DNA of 64,000 nucleotides from contig JAJEKV010000136.1 of NCBI GenBank assembly GCA_021234155.1, positions 310,001 through 374,000 of the forward strand. The letters run 5' to 3'. A program made the position numbers and the translations under genes. The notes under the pieces were generated by a model that worked only from the letters and a program-made list of their open reading frames with translations, did no database searches and was not told where the DNA came from. This stretch comes from Isoetes taiwanensis (taxonomy: Eukaryota > Streptophyta > Lycopodiopsida > Isoetales > Isoetaceae). Of this stretch, positions 11,508 to 22,544 are shown one piece after another. Position 1 is the first letter of the stretch. Each line of letters begins with the position of its first letter.

Positions 11508-12590
11508 ATGTACCCCATGGCACGCTTAATGTGCTTATTTCCAATCAAGAAATTCCTCAAAAGTGTGGCCAAGGCCAGCCACAACCGCATTAATGGGAGG
11601 ACCCGTGATTCAACCAACGTTGGGGTGGTTGGACAAAGTGTGCATGGGAGGAATAAGGATGAAGTCGAGGTTGCCCGGAGATGCAACGATAGTGTCGTTC
11701 GGCAGGAGCACGAAAGTGTGCTTGAATACATCTGTAAGTATGCCGATGACGAGAAAATGCTCAAAACAGTTTGTACTGTTAGTGACATGAAGAAAATGGT
11801 GCAAGAAATCCTTGAATTAAAGAGGGTAAGGATAAATGATGATGCACCCTATAATAACCATAATAAGAATAATGGTTATTGGCAAATTGGGCAAGAAACT
11901 GGAGATGTTTGCTCAAAATTTGGGGAAAAGGCAGGATCTTTAGACCCAAATTATAGTCCAAATCCAGGACGGATGCATGGTTCTGTGCAAGATGCTGAGA
12001 TTCGAGATTTGTTGGATATTTCTTACTGCAAAGGGAAGAATTGGCAACAAAGTGATGGAGCGCAACACAGAGATGGAGATTCGTTGAAACAGCAGGGAAA
12101 TTTAGACCTGTTTAAAGAAGATTCAACAAAAATGAAAGAAGCTAAAGTTGCCATGGCTTCTGGAAACCCTACCTGCAAAAATCGATGTGCTGCATTGGAG
12201 CAAATGACAGACGTAATTTCTAAACCCAAATCGGTTGCTTTGATCTATGGCGGACTTGTAAAAGATCAAACGGCGTCTGTTGTGATGAACGGGCTCCAGT
12301 TGCTGGCCAAAATTGAAAGGGCGCAGGAGATGCTGCTTTCTATTACTGCAAGAAAAAGTTCAGAGACAGAGAGACCTAAAAAGGTCACATTGAAAAATCA
12401 CCACGGAGGCACAATTGTTGTTGGTGACGTGGCAGATAATAAGGAGACTAAGTCTTTCACAAGCTTCACAATCACAAGGCATAGTTTGATGCACATGAAG
12501 AGGAGGCATGGTCGTCCTCAAGTGAAGATGAAGAAGAAATATTTGCCGCTGGTGAAGAGACATCCAAGTGGACATCCAGACTATGGTTGA
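11508..12590 (+). CDS. unrecognised 360-codon ORF inside the copia-like element
   Basis: An uninterrupted ORF of 360 codons fills most of the element interior. The product is hydrophilic, with no membrane segment, no CCHC knuckle, no protease DTG and no reverse transcriptase motif. It has a central acidic/polar part and a basic C-terminus (KMKKKYLPLVKRH). The most domain-like stretch is about residues 235-285 (KPKSVALIYGGLVKDQ, then GLQLLAKIERAQEMLL), which could be helical. It is not a recognisable gag. It could be a host gene segment picked up by the element. The start at 11508 is simply the first in-frame ATG. Confidence 0.45.
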   Translation: MYPMARLMCLFPIKKFLKSVAKASHNRINGRTRDSTNVGVVGQSVHGRNKDEVEVARRCNDSVVRQEHESVLEYICKYADDEKMLKTVCTVSDMKKMVQEILELKRVRINDDAPYNNHNKNNGYWQIGQETGDVCSKFGEKAGSLDPNYSPNPGRMHGSVQDAEIRDLLDISYCKGKNWQQSDGAQHRDGDSLKQQGNLDLFKEDSTKMKEAKVAMASGNPTCKNRCAALEQMTDVISKPKSVALIYGGLVKDQTASVVMNGLQLLAKIERAQEMLLSITARKSSETERPKKVTLKNHHGGTIVVGDVADNKETKSFTSFTITRHSLMHMKRRHGRPQVKMKKKYLPLVKRHPSGHPDYG

Positions 12591-12785
12591 AGGAATATTG
12601 TGAGTACCATAAGTAAGTTGGATGTTATATATGTCCTAAGTAGTCTTATCTTAAGGATCCCGTGTACTGATCAAGTTAATGATGCTTGATCAAGGGGGAG
12701 TAAAAGCCTATATTATGTGATCAAGGCATCCTTAAAGATTTAGAGTCTAGGTGTTAGTACATAGACAATTTGAATTCTCTTAATG

Positions 12786-12851
12786 GTACAGCAAGGGGGA
12801 GATTTGCTGAAGGAGAATTCAACTCCCATTGATCTATTGATCAAGGTGGAG
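12786..12851 (+). promoter_or_regulatory. polypurine tract region
   Basis: Purine runs 'gcaagggggaga' (about 12790) and 'caaggtggag' (ending at 12851, directly before LTR2) are candidate plus-strand priming sites. A similar 'caagggggag' also occurs near 12690, so the tract is repeated three times. Confidence 0.6.
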
Positions 12852-13069
12852 TGTTAAGGATATGATGATCGTATAGATCAATAGGTGATGTGGCGTATAT
12901 TGCTGACTAGACTGCCAAGTCAGTGATCCATACCAAGAGGCACACCTGTATCCAAAGGTCATGTCTATTAGGTGAAGAGTCACCTATACACCTATATGTA
13001 GCCACACTGGGGGCTATTCCCAGTAACACAGTAACCTTAAGTTTTGCTCTTTCCTTCATATTTGTGATA
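12852..13069 (+). repeat. 3' LTR of copia-like element
   Basis: 218 bp, same sequence as the 5' LTR, followed directly by the TCTAG target duplication at 13070-13074. Confidence 0.92.
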
Positions 13070-13074
13070 TCTAG

Positions 13075-13958
13075 GACCAGCGGAAATTGTCCATCAAGCT
13101 CTTTCAGATATTATGTTAGCAGCCACTTTTGCAAAGGAAGTGGTTAATGTTGTTAAAGACGATCAGAAAAAAGATTTCAGTGCATTTGAGATTCTAGCCA
13201 AGAGTCCAAGCAAGGATAACCCTGATGTTGAACGGTGCGAAGGTGGGACAGAGAAGATCAACTGGGAAGGAGCGGAGGGAGTAAGTAACCCTAAAACCAC
13301 TCCACACATTTTCAAAGTGGTTGTCATCTGCACACCTTCAAAAGTTTCCAAGATTGTCTCTTCTGGGAGGAAATTAGGAAGAAATATTGTTCTTTCATCG
13401 AGCTTAGGCAGAAAAAGAGTTTCGCCAACAAAGTCTCTTCCAGCTTTTATTGACAGGTTGCCTTCAAGAAGGAAGAATGCCCCTGCTTCAAAATTTTCTT
13501 CCACTATTTCGGTATGTAAATCAGAAGTCCTTCCACCTCCACCTGCTAACCATTTCAGACCTGAGAAGATGGTTAAAGGGATAGCAAAAAAGGAGGCATT
13601 CTATAACAGAGCAGGCAAGCTAACGATCTCCAATAATGTGTCGGACAACCTGAAACAAGGGAGAATCAGGAAGCAGAGGAAAGAGTGTCTTGGAATAAAT
13701 GGAGGAAACAGAAAGGAGAAAATTGGTGCTAAGGGATCAAAGTTGCATTCTAAGTGCTCTCCCTTGTTTAGACGCCATTGTAACGCAGAGGATAATCCTA
13801 GACAAAGAAGATCGAGATCAATTTCCCCCAGATGTTGGGGCGGAGGAGATGGTGATGATGGTGACAAAGAAAACTTAATTCCAAAAAATTCTGGACTGAA
13901 AAGAAGCTTCTCTGTTGGAAATGTACTGGCTGGAATCCAAACACTTGTACTAACATAG
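13075..13958 (+). CDS. basic Ser/Lys-rich protein, 3' exon of an interrupted gene, unrecognised
   Basis: The frame is open from the end of the target duplication (TCTAG, a possible AG acceptor) to TAG at 13956. It starts with PAEIVHQALSDIMLAATFAK and runs about 294 codons. An internal ATG at 13113 gives 281 codons. The protein is basic and low-complexity, with several S/T-P-type sites (SPTKS, SRSISPRC) and a final KENLIPKNSGLKRSFSVGN that includes a KEN sequence, a known APC/C degron motif. These traits suit a nuclear, cell-cycle-regulated protein, but no domain is recognisable. The copia-like insertion lies at its 5' border. Whether it is still spliced to upstream exons cannot be told. Confidence 0.5.
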
Positions 13959-14935
13959 GTAAGGGCAGTGCTATAATTATATTGTGTTTATTAGTGGTTG
14001 TTTTTCTTTCTTATTACCGAGAACTTTTGATTGCTTTGACAGAAATTCCATGTTCCAATGTGCCAAGGACTGGATTGGCGGTCGGAAGATTTGAAAATTA
14101 AATCACCAAATGGCACTATTGTGTTGAAAGGTTGAGCACAATGTTGCATCAAGAAGGTCTTGATGCTCTTTGTCAAAGAAGTCTTCAAACCATAAGAAAA
14201 TGAGCCCTGCTAAAAACGCATGCAAAATCGTTAGGAGGACTTGGCTGAGAAGTTTTAAGTTCGTGTTATTGTGCATAACTACCAGAACACATATTTTGTT
14301 GTTCCAATTTATATGACACGGTTGTGTATTAAACAAATAAAGTCTCGGATCTGAAGAGGCACAACTTATCAATTCTCATCTTGAGCACCCATTCCAAGTT
14401 CTCAGGACATTGTATATTGTGCATCAGACACTTCCTCCAGATTATTTGCCTTGAAATTGCTCCCTTTCTCGTGGATTAAAGGGAGTTCCAAACAGCTTAG
14501 GCTTTTCAACGAATTGATGAAATTATTAGAGCAAACAGCAGGAACTACTAGAGCAAACCTGATTTTTTATGTCAATCTTTTAAGATCTATTTAAGGCTAA
14601 ACATTCAGGTGTGCATCTCTATGTGCATCTCTATGGGTGAGGAGTGGGAATATTCTCGTGATCTATAACCTTAGTTTTCACTATGACTTGTGATTGTGAG
14701 TTTTTCTATACAATAACGACAAGGTGTTAACAATTCTGCACATAAACATTTGCCGACGTGTCATGCAAAATTGTTGATACCTACCTGACGCACGGGGCCA
14801 AAAGTTAATACTGCAGAATTGTTGACGGGTTACACTTGTTTGATGCACAGAGACAAAAGTTGACCCTGGAGAATTGTTGTTCACCCTGATGGTATCATGA
14901 ATGTGTAGGTGGCATATTTCCTGACCAGAACACTA
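13959..14935. other. noncoding, no recognisable gene
   Basis: AT-rich, with short ORFs on the minus strand only and no domains. At 14725-14885 two divergent copies of a unit containing 'gaattgttgac' and 'caaaagtt' are arranged in tandem. Confidence 0.45.
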
Positions 14936-15515
14936 GGCAGCTAATATATATTGATGATTTGGACCTCCTAGCTTACACATCAGCGGACATGCAATGCCAC
15001 CTTGACGCCCTGGACACATACTATCAGGCGACTGACATGCACGTCAACCTGGCCAATAAGGTGGGCCCAATATCATCCTCAACTTAGCCAAGAGTCCCCT
15101 CCAGCTACTAGGGGCAAAATATGGAAGTGGCACCCACCTACAAATATTTGGTAGTGAAGTTCCCCTGCACCATGCATTGGGACGCTTCCATCCGTCTACG
15201 AGGGCTGGATGGCACTATATGCAATGCGAAACAGCAGTCATAAAACAGAGTTATATGACTGGGCCCATTACTTGCACTTGTTCAGGGTCTTAGTAAAATC
15301 TCTTCTTCTATACGGGATCGAGGTCTGGGGCCGGTATTGTCCCTCACTACCTAGAATGACTCAGAGCAGGTATAGAAAGCCTTCTTGGCTCGGGCACTAG
15401 GACTGAAGTCTACGGTTCCATATCAGATTTTGTTGCAAGGGACATGCTTCTTACCACTTCAGAGGGCAGGCCCAGTTCTTTATCGGACTCGCTTTCAATA
15501 TAGCAAATGTTCTGC
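14936..15515 (+). pseudogene. LINE reverse transcriptase fragment
   Basis: The conceptual product contains LIYIDDLDLLAYTSADMQ, the catalytic YxDD block of a non-LTR reverse transcriptase (here YIDD, where YADD is usual). CHLDALDTYY follows, and after stops and frameshifts come PTYKYL, ALYAMRNSSHKTELYDWAH and LLLYGIEVWG, all in the order expected of plant L1-like elements. It lacks the N-terminal endonuclease and is broken by in-frame stops, so it is a dead fragment. Confidence 0.82.
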
Positions 15516-15520
15516 ATGAT

Positions 15521-18300
15521 AATATCATTACATATATAAAATTATTCTATGTGTCCCAGGAAAGGATGTACCCATGCTATATAGAGATTAATGCCAGCCG
15601 TCCAATTGGAAATGGAAGGCCATGATGCCGCCACCTCATGGGAGAGGTCATGCATGGGCATAGAAATATGATGGGGGGCATGCATAGGGGCATGCACCAT
15701 GTCTTTAAGCCGTTGGATCAAAAAGGGAGGAGAAATCATGGCCCTTAATTTTTTATAAAGAAAGTACAAGGAAGCTTCCTTAAAAGTGGATTTGGTGCAA
15801 CCAATCTTAACCGTTAGATCAAAAGGGGGAGGATAAATCCTAGCCATTCATTTTATTAAGGAGGTGAGGTGGCACCCTTTATTTAATGAAAAGATAGTGA
15901 GGTGGCAACTCATTAATTATGAAGCTTTCTTGGAAGCTTCTTTTTTTGCGTCGCCTTCAAACGACTTTATCTTGCGGTGGAGGTCTCGGATCAAAGTGGG
16001 ACCCATGCCATTGGATTCCTCCCATCAAATGCTTTCTAATGAGTAGTGGTTTGGCATCATTTCGTGCAATGTTGGATAATCTAGGGGAATATTCATAGAA
16101 TCTAAGGGAATTTGAGAGATATTGGGATAATCTTTGAAAATCAAGGGAATCTCAAGAGAATCTTAAGAATCTATGGGAATCTCAAAAGAATCTAGGGGAA
16201 TCTAAGAAAAAAGGTTTAAGAATCGAGGGAAATCTCGATGGAATCTTAGAGATCTAAGGGGATCTTCATAGAACTTAAAGGAATCTATAAGAATCTACAT
16301 AGAATCTTGGGGAATCTAAACGAATCTTCAAATAATCTTTGAAAATCTAGGGGAATCTTTATAGAACCTTAAGAATCTAGGGGGATCTTTGTGGAATCTT
16401 AGGGAATTGCAGGATTCCAAGGGATCTAGGGGAATCTTTGACAGTAGGTGCGTTCTATAGGGGAATCTTCTTAGAATCTAAGGGAATCTAGAAGAATCTA
16501 TATGGAATCTTAGAGAATCTAGAGGAATCTTATGATAATATTTGGGAATCTAAGGGAATCTCAAGAGAATATTTAAGAATCTAAAGGAATCTAGAGGAAT
16601 CTTGGGATAACCTTTGGAATCAAGGAAATGTCAAGAGAATCTTAACGAATCTATGCGAATCAAAAGAATATAGAGGAATCTAAGAGAATCTTCAAAAAAT
16701 GTTTGAGAATCAGGGGGACTCTTTATGGAATCCTAGAGAATCTAGTTCTTGATAGAATCTAAGGGAATCTAGGAGAATCTACATAGAATCTTAGGGAATC
16801 TAAAGGAATCTTCAGATAATCTTTGAAAATCTAGGGGAATCTTTGTAGAACCTTAAGAATCTAGGGAATGTTTATGGAATTTTAGGGAATTTAGGGGGAA
16901 TGTTAGTAATATCATTATATATATAAAATTATTCTATGTGTCCCAGGAAAGGATGTACCCATGCTATATAGAGATTAATGCCAGCCGTCCAATTGGAAAT
17001 GGAAGGCCATGATGCCGCCACCTCATGGGAGAGGTCATGCATGGGCATAGAAATATGATGGGGGGCATGCATAGGGGCATGCACCATGTCTTTAAGCCGT
17101 CGGATCAAAAGGGGAGGAGAAATCATGGCCCTTAATTTTTTATAAAGAAAGTACAAGGAAGCTTCCTTAAAAGTGGATTTGGTGCAACCAATCTTAACCG
17201 TTAGATCAAAAGGGGGAGGATAAATCCTAGCCATTCATTTTATTAAGGAGGTGAGGTGGCACCCTTTATTTAATGAAAAGATAGTGAGGTGGCAACTCAT
17301 TAATTATGAAGCTTTCTTGGAAGCTTCTTTTTTTGCGTCGCCTTCAAACGACTTTATCTTGCGGTGGAGGTCTCGGATCAAAGTGGAACCCATGCCGTTG
17401 GATTCCTCCCATCAAATGCTTTCTAATGAGTAGTGGTTTGGCATCATTTCGTGCAATGTTGGATAATCTAGGGGAATATTCATAGAATCTAAGGGAATTT
17501 GAGAGATATTGGGATAATCTTTGAAAATCAAGGGAATCTCAAGAGAATCTTAAGAATCTATGGGAATCTCAAAAGAATCTAGGGGAATCTAAGAAAAAAG
17601 GTTTAAGAATTGAGGGAAATCTCGATGGAATCTTAGAGATCTAAGGGGATCTTCATAGAACTTAAAGGAATCTATAAGAATCTACATAGAATCTTGGGGA
17701 ATCTAAACGAATCTTCAAATAATCTTTGAAAATCTAGGGGAATCTTTATAGAACCTTAAGAATCTAGGGGGATCTTTGTGGAATCTTAGGGAATTGCAGG
17801 ATTCCAAGGGATCTAGGGAATCTTTGATGAAGAGTGCGTTCTATAGGGGAATCTTCTTAGAATCTAAGGGAATCTAGAAGAATCTATATGGAATCTTAGA
17901 GAATCTAGAGGAATCTTATGATAATATTTGGGAATCTAAGGGAATCTCAAGAGAATATTTAAGAATCTAAAGGAATCTAGAGGAATCTTGGGATAACCTT
18001 TGGAATCAAGGAAATGTCAAGAGAATCTTAACGAATCTATGGGAATCAAAAGAATATAGAGGAATCTAAGAGAATCTTCAAAAAATGTTTGAGAATCAGG
18101 GGGACTCTTTATGGAATCCTAGAGAATCTAGTGGAATCTTGATAGAATCTAAGGGAATCTAGGAGAATCTACATAGAATCTTAGGGAATCTAAAGGAATC
18201 TTCAGATAATCTTTGAAAATCTAGGGGAATCTTTGTAGAACCTTAAGAATCTAGGGAATGTTTATGGAATTTTAGGGAATTTAGGGGAATCCAAGGGGAT
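15521..18300. repeat. 1387-bp tandem duplication (two copies)
   Basis: Copy A (15521-16907) and copy B (16908 to about 18290) are in direct tandem. Corresponding landmarks lie exactly 1387 bases apart at the start, and copies differ at few bases. Each copy has a unique head of about 540 bp followed by a GAATCT-rich array. The 101-codon minus-strand ORF and 60-codon plus-strand ORF in each head are conserved only because the copies are nearly the same. Confidence 0.92.
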
Positions 18301-18965
18301 CTAGGGGAATCCTTGACACTAGATGTGTTCTCCGAGGGGATCTTCATAGAATCTAAGAAAATCTTGAAGAATCTACATGGAATTTTGAGGAATCTTAGGA
18401 TAATCTTTGAGAATCTAGGAGAATCTCAAGAGAATCTTTAAGAATTCAAAGGAATCTAAGGGAATCTTCATAAAATCTTTGAGTATCTAGGGAATGTTTA
18501 TGGAATTTTAGGGAATTTAGGGGGAATCCAAGGGGATCTAGGGGAATCCTTGACACTAGATGTGTTCTACAGGGAGATCTTCATAGAATCTAAGAAAATC
18601 TTGAAGAATCTACATGGAATTTTGAGGAATCTTAGGATAATCTTTGAGAATCTAGGAGAATCTCAAGAGAATCTTTAAGAATTCAAAGGAATCTAAGGGA
18701 ATCTTCATAAAATCTTTGAGTATCTAGAGAATCTTGGTGGAATCTTGGAGAATCTCTATAGAATCTTCATCGCATGACTTTAAATTTGACTTCTACTCGA
18801 ATTTGTACAATTCCTCGAGGAATAATTCGCGGATCTTGGGGAATATAAGCGCACATTGATGGAATCTCATAGTATCTAGGGAAATTTTTCTAGAGCCTTT
18901 GGAGAATCTTGGAGAATCTTCATAGGATCTTCGTTGGATGGCACTGCATTTGGCTTCTAGTCGAA
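16060..18965. repeat. GAATCT-rich minisatellite array
   Basis: Imperfect units of about 15-20 bp built on 'gaatctaaggg' and 'gaatcttagagaatct' fill 16060-16907, 17447-18760 and, more loosely, to 18965. A higher-order unit of about 237 bp (landmark 'gacactagatgtgttct' at 18315 and 18552) is repeated at the 3' end. No coding potential. Confidence 0.88.
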
Positions 18966-19395
18966 TTTGTACAGTCCCTCATAGTACAATAACTTGTATA
19001 GATATAAGATTAATGTAAATTTGAACTCACCACCGATATTACATTGAACACACTTGTTGTCTTCCTACTTCTTTCCCTTCTTGCGTTTCACCTTGAAGAT
19101 GATACCTGGGCTTGCCCCGTTAACATAATCCAACGCTCTATGCTATAAAATTAACAAGGTAGGTTAATGAAGGAAACAAAAAAGTGCCCCAAAATCTAGT
19201 TGCAGCTGGTTCTAAAAGCAAAAATGAAATTTCGAACAGTTGTAAAATCAACAAATTAGATTAATAAAAAATGCACAGCTAACTTTTACTTCAGAGCTTG
19301 CTAACTTTTACTTCAGGTCTACAATTAGAGGTTTCGTTGAGCTTAATTTCGCAAATGAATACATACCAAGCGCAAGAGAAAATTTTATAAGCATC
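18966..19395. other. noncoding, nothing recognisable
   Basis: AT-rich sequence between the minisatellite and the LINE 3' fragment. The phrase 'ctaacttttacttcag' occurs twice near 19278-19317. Confidence 0.45.
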
Positions 19396-20060
19396 AGTAA
19401 GTGGTCCCTTCAGCTCCCGCCTCCTAATTGGAGATGTATGTGGACTTGGGCTTGGGATAAACTACTTCATCCTAAGGTGGTTGTGCTTTGGTGGTAGATT
19501 CTTCACAGATGCCCTCGTGTAAATGTGTTTGTCCACATATTTGATCCTCAAGTGTCAGCATTCTGCCCACTGTGCAAGCAAAGGGACGAGATTATTGAAC
19601 ATTGTTTCTTTTTATGTGATCATCTCCAGCCTGTTTGGTCTTGGCTGCTTTCTCTTTTTCATGTGACATTGACAAGTCAGCAAGTGCACCTGACTTTTTA
19701 TCTGGATACTTGGAATAAGTTGCGGAGCCAAGCATTTCATTTAGCATCAGGATGGTTGTTGTGGTCCATCTAGAAGCGCATAAGATTGTGTGTCTTTCAG
19801 GGTTTGGGTATTCCTCCTGCAGTTGTCCTCCAGGACGCAAAAGCTAGAATTGCTAAGGCCTACCATTGCTCTTCGCTTGCTCCTGCCAAGCGACAGTTGA
19901 TATTTGAGTTCCATTTGAGTGTGTTGTCTTATGCATAGGCTGGTGGTTCTACTCAATGGACCATGATTATCCTCTGAGATTTTATTCCCGCCTCTACATT
20001 TATATCTGGCTTTTGGCTTGGAGTTTCAATAAAGTTTGACATTCTTCAAAAAAAAAAAAA
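19396..20060 (+). pseudogene. LINE 3' end with zf-RVT-type domain and poly(A)
   Basis: Translation gives RCMWTWAWDKLLHPKV, a stop, ILHRCPRVNVFVH, then a Cys/His cluster (AFCPLCK, EHCFFLCDHLQPVW) typical of the zinc-binding domain at the C-terminus of plant LINE polyproteins. The segment ends in an A(13) run near 20047-20060, the normal 3' terminus of a LINE insertion. In-frame stops near 19496 and 19770 show that it is dead. Confidence 0.82.
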
Positions 20061-20837
20061 TGTATAGTATTTACATGTTTCATATATCTTAGATGGCTCT
20101 GACATTTGTCAATTTTGTAGGGGGATGATCAGGCCAGTTGTGTCCTTGTGTCCCAATCAATGCCAATATTGTCAATATGGCTATAAATTGTTCAACTAGC
20201 GTACAACTGGAACGTCACACAACCTTGATCAAACAAAACAATTTCCTATCTTTTCTATTTTTTGGATATGAACTATTATCAGGTATACTTCTAGATGATT
20301 GGCTTGTGGCTGTGGACTCGGCTGCTGCTGAAACATCATCGCTGCCTTACATGTTGCTGTTGCAGCAACATCTTCACTGCCAACTGCCAATGGAGTGATG
20401 GCAAATGGAACAAAGGCAGGATATGGAGACGACCATAACAAAGGTGGTCTGCTATAAGAGCATTTTCATGCTTTTGTTGACATGGGTAGTCCTGTTGCAG
20501 CACCAGCAAATAGTGGCATGTTAATGGATATAAGCACTAAAAATGTTGCTTCCCATATTCACAACTATGATGTATGATACTCTGGCAACGAAATTGACAT
20601 ACATAATGATGATAGAGGCATAATCAACAGCAGTGTTTGTTTTGTTGTCACGGTTTGGAAAGTTTTCTAGCAAAGAATAAGATACTTGAAAAATACTGTA
20701 AAACACTGGACAATCAAATATATCTTGCTCACCTCTACGCAAGGCTATATTAACAAATACAAGACTACATTCACAAGGTTGTGATATTGGTGGGAAGCTA
20801 TAACAAGATATGCATGACAATAATTAAAAGAACGAAC
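20061..20837. other. no recognisable gene
   Basis: Short ORFs only, for example 86 codons at 20138-20398 on the plus strand, which has one hydrophobic stretch and no domain. It may be intron or flank of the minus-strand transposase-like remnant. Confidence 0.4.
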
Positions 20838-21490
20838 CTTTTTGGGCAGAAAGCCCTTTGCAATCATCTTCTTTCTCCATGCTTCATACCCACCTTTTGC
20901 TAAAATTTCCTGTACCAAATCCTCCGTGGGCATAGACTCCCAAAACTGAGTTATCCACAAAAAAGGTAAAAAAATGTATTTGAAAGAACGTGGTGCAAAA
21001 TTGTTAAGCACTTAACGAACTTAGTTTTAATGGACATTATGCCTCCAGAGCCAGTCCATTGTTGCCTCTTGCATTTGGCAGCAACATCTCTTTGTCGTTG
21101 GTAATTTCCGCCACACAGCTTGACAAACCTCTTCCAACTTTCATCATCGACATGCATTGGTTTCGGTGCATTATTGTTTCGCACATTCTCCTAAGAATTT
21201 CCCTACAATTTAAACCCAAAAGATTTACACGACTTCATTCATCAAAAAGCATAAAAAATGGTAACTAACCCACTGATCTCCAATGTTTCCACCACTTCTT
21301 CAAGAATTTAATAAGATTCATCTGAGATATTCCATCGCCAAACTACTTGAAGATGTACTTCAGGGTCCTTTGCAGATGACGTGGCTTTATTTCCTTGAAA
21401 AGTTTATCGACCTCCCACAATAAGTTTTCAGGGTGTCTGATGCTTTCTGCTCGAATTCTCGTCCAGCTTCATCCCTCAACAACTCGCCTT
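20838..21490 (-). pseudogene. plant transposase-like remnant (En/Spm-type C-terminal region?)
   Basis: Read on the minus strand, three exon-like blocks follow one another. About 21450-21270 has LWEVDKLFKEIKPRHLQRTL, a stop, then NLIKFLKKWWKHW. About 21190-21020 has DDESWKRFV and AAKCKRQQWTGSGG, ending at a GT. The block at 20948-20841, after an AG acceptor, has TEDLVQEILAKGGYEAWRKK. The W..FV...R...A.KCK.Q...GSGG pattern resembles the plant Ptta/En/Spm transposase domain. No terminal repeats were found and there is an in-frame stop, so this is a weakly classified relic. Confidence 0.4.
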
Positions 21491-21500
21491 TATGAAAACA

Positions 21501-21529
21501 CTAGAAAAAGTGCCCAGCGTTGCTGGGCT
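21501..21529 (-). terminator. Helitron 3' terminal hairpin and CTAG
   Basis: Perfect stem GCCCAGC/GCTGGGC with a 3-base loop, 8 bases from the terminal CTAG on the minus strand. It would act as the rolling-circle replication stop. Confidence 0.8.
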
Positions 21530-21607
21530 TTCATCAGGCACAAGTTAAAAAGGTAATAAAAATAAATTTTATTCTTTTAGAGATGTAAAAGATAGAATTA
21601 TGCTTTA

Positions 21608-21634
21608 AGAGAAAGTGCCCAGCATTGCTGGGCT
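21608..21634 (-). repeat. second, decayed Helitron 3' hairpin
   Basis: The same stem (GCCCAGC, loop ATT, GCTGGGC at 21617-21633) lies 105 bases inside the first. Its terminal tetranucleotide is degraded to CTTAA-like sequence. It looks like a duplicated or older end, so the element may have acquired a new terminator. Confidence 0.65.
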
Positions 21635-21639
21635 TTTCT

Positions 21640-22544
21640 ACAGGCATAAGTTCAAAAATAATAATACATGAAGTATATTTTACAAAGATCATGTTTTGGC
21701 GATGTAGGGTAGGATACATATGTTATTCACATAGAATATGTACACAACAGGTTGAGAAATTGAAAATCAAGTATTGAGAATAAACTATAGAAAAATGTTA
21801 TCGTTATACATGTCCAGATTCAAGTTTATTTTGAAAAGCATTTCATGTACAAATGTGTGCATTTGATGCTTGGAGTTATGGGTACCTCTTTGAGTAGTTA
21901 AGCTCCGTTGTTTATGTTAAAAATAATTGGTCAAATTCACGAGGATTTAGAATAACCAACATATAGCAAAAATGACGCATGACATTGCCCCCCTTAATGA
22001 TATAGGTTCAATTGTTATGGGTTATGTTGACAACGTTGGTTTTTGTGAAACCTTTAGTTCTGCCTTGGCAATATCTCTATTCCACATTATAATGAAAGTG
22101 TTATTTAGGAAAACCTCCCAAACACAAATCATTCAATATATGATCTTGTAAATTGTTCCCTTGTGCATTTGAATAAATAGTGCCAAAACAAAGAAGTGCA
22201 TGCCAAATTCCTTACTTGTGGGTATACAAACTTCTTAATTCCTACTATATGAATTTGTTTCTCACTTTTGATGTAACGTGCTTATAAGGCTATCCAAGCA
22301 AGTTTCTATCTCCATTCTGGATAATCGGCTTTTCAAATATCCTCCAACCTTGCAGCTAAATAGCTCTCTTGCAAAGAGTCAATACATCTCGAAATATTCA
22401 GTGGAGCAGAAGTTATACAAGGCATTGCAATCTTTCTAGTCTTTGTTTGCATCATTGAGCAATGGTGGATGTTTGCATCTACCATGCTTCCAAGTGAGAC
22501 TTTGAAAATTATTTCATTCTCACTGTTTACATAATTTTGGGGCT
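21640..22544. other. Helitron interior without recognisable gene
   Basis: AT-rich filler between the terminal hairpins and the PPR fragment. It may contain intron or 3' UTR of the captured PPR gene. Nothing else supported. Confidence 0.4.

Larger units (their letters stand above)
10937..13069 (+). mobile_element. non-autonomous copia-like LTR retrotransposon
   Basis: The element is 2133 bp and flanked by TCTAG target-site duplications (10932-10936 and 13070-13074). Its two 218-bp LTRs read the same by eye. A primer site identical to the 5' part of the plant initiator-Met-tRNA complement starts at 11155, directly after LTR1. The interior (1.7 kb) shows no integrase, reverse transcriptase or gag zinc knuckle, so it must move with proteins supplied by another element. 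The matching LTRs imply a recent insertion. The class (copia against gypsy) is inferred from the primer site and the small LTRs. Confidence 0.88.

Noticed and set aside
13075-13958. Shugoshin or another named cell-cycle protein
   Set aside because: Only the KEN-type and S/T-P features suggest it; no family-specific motif is visible.
15542-17234. Paired 101-codon minus-strand ORFs conserved between 15542-15847 and 16929-17234
   Set aside because: They are kept only because the two 1387-bp copies are almost the same; no domain and no third copy to show selection.
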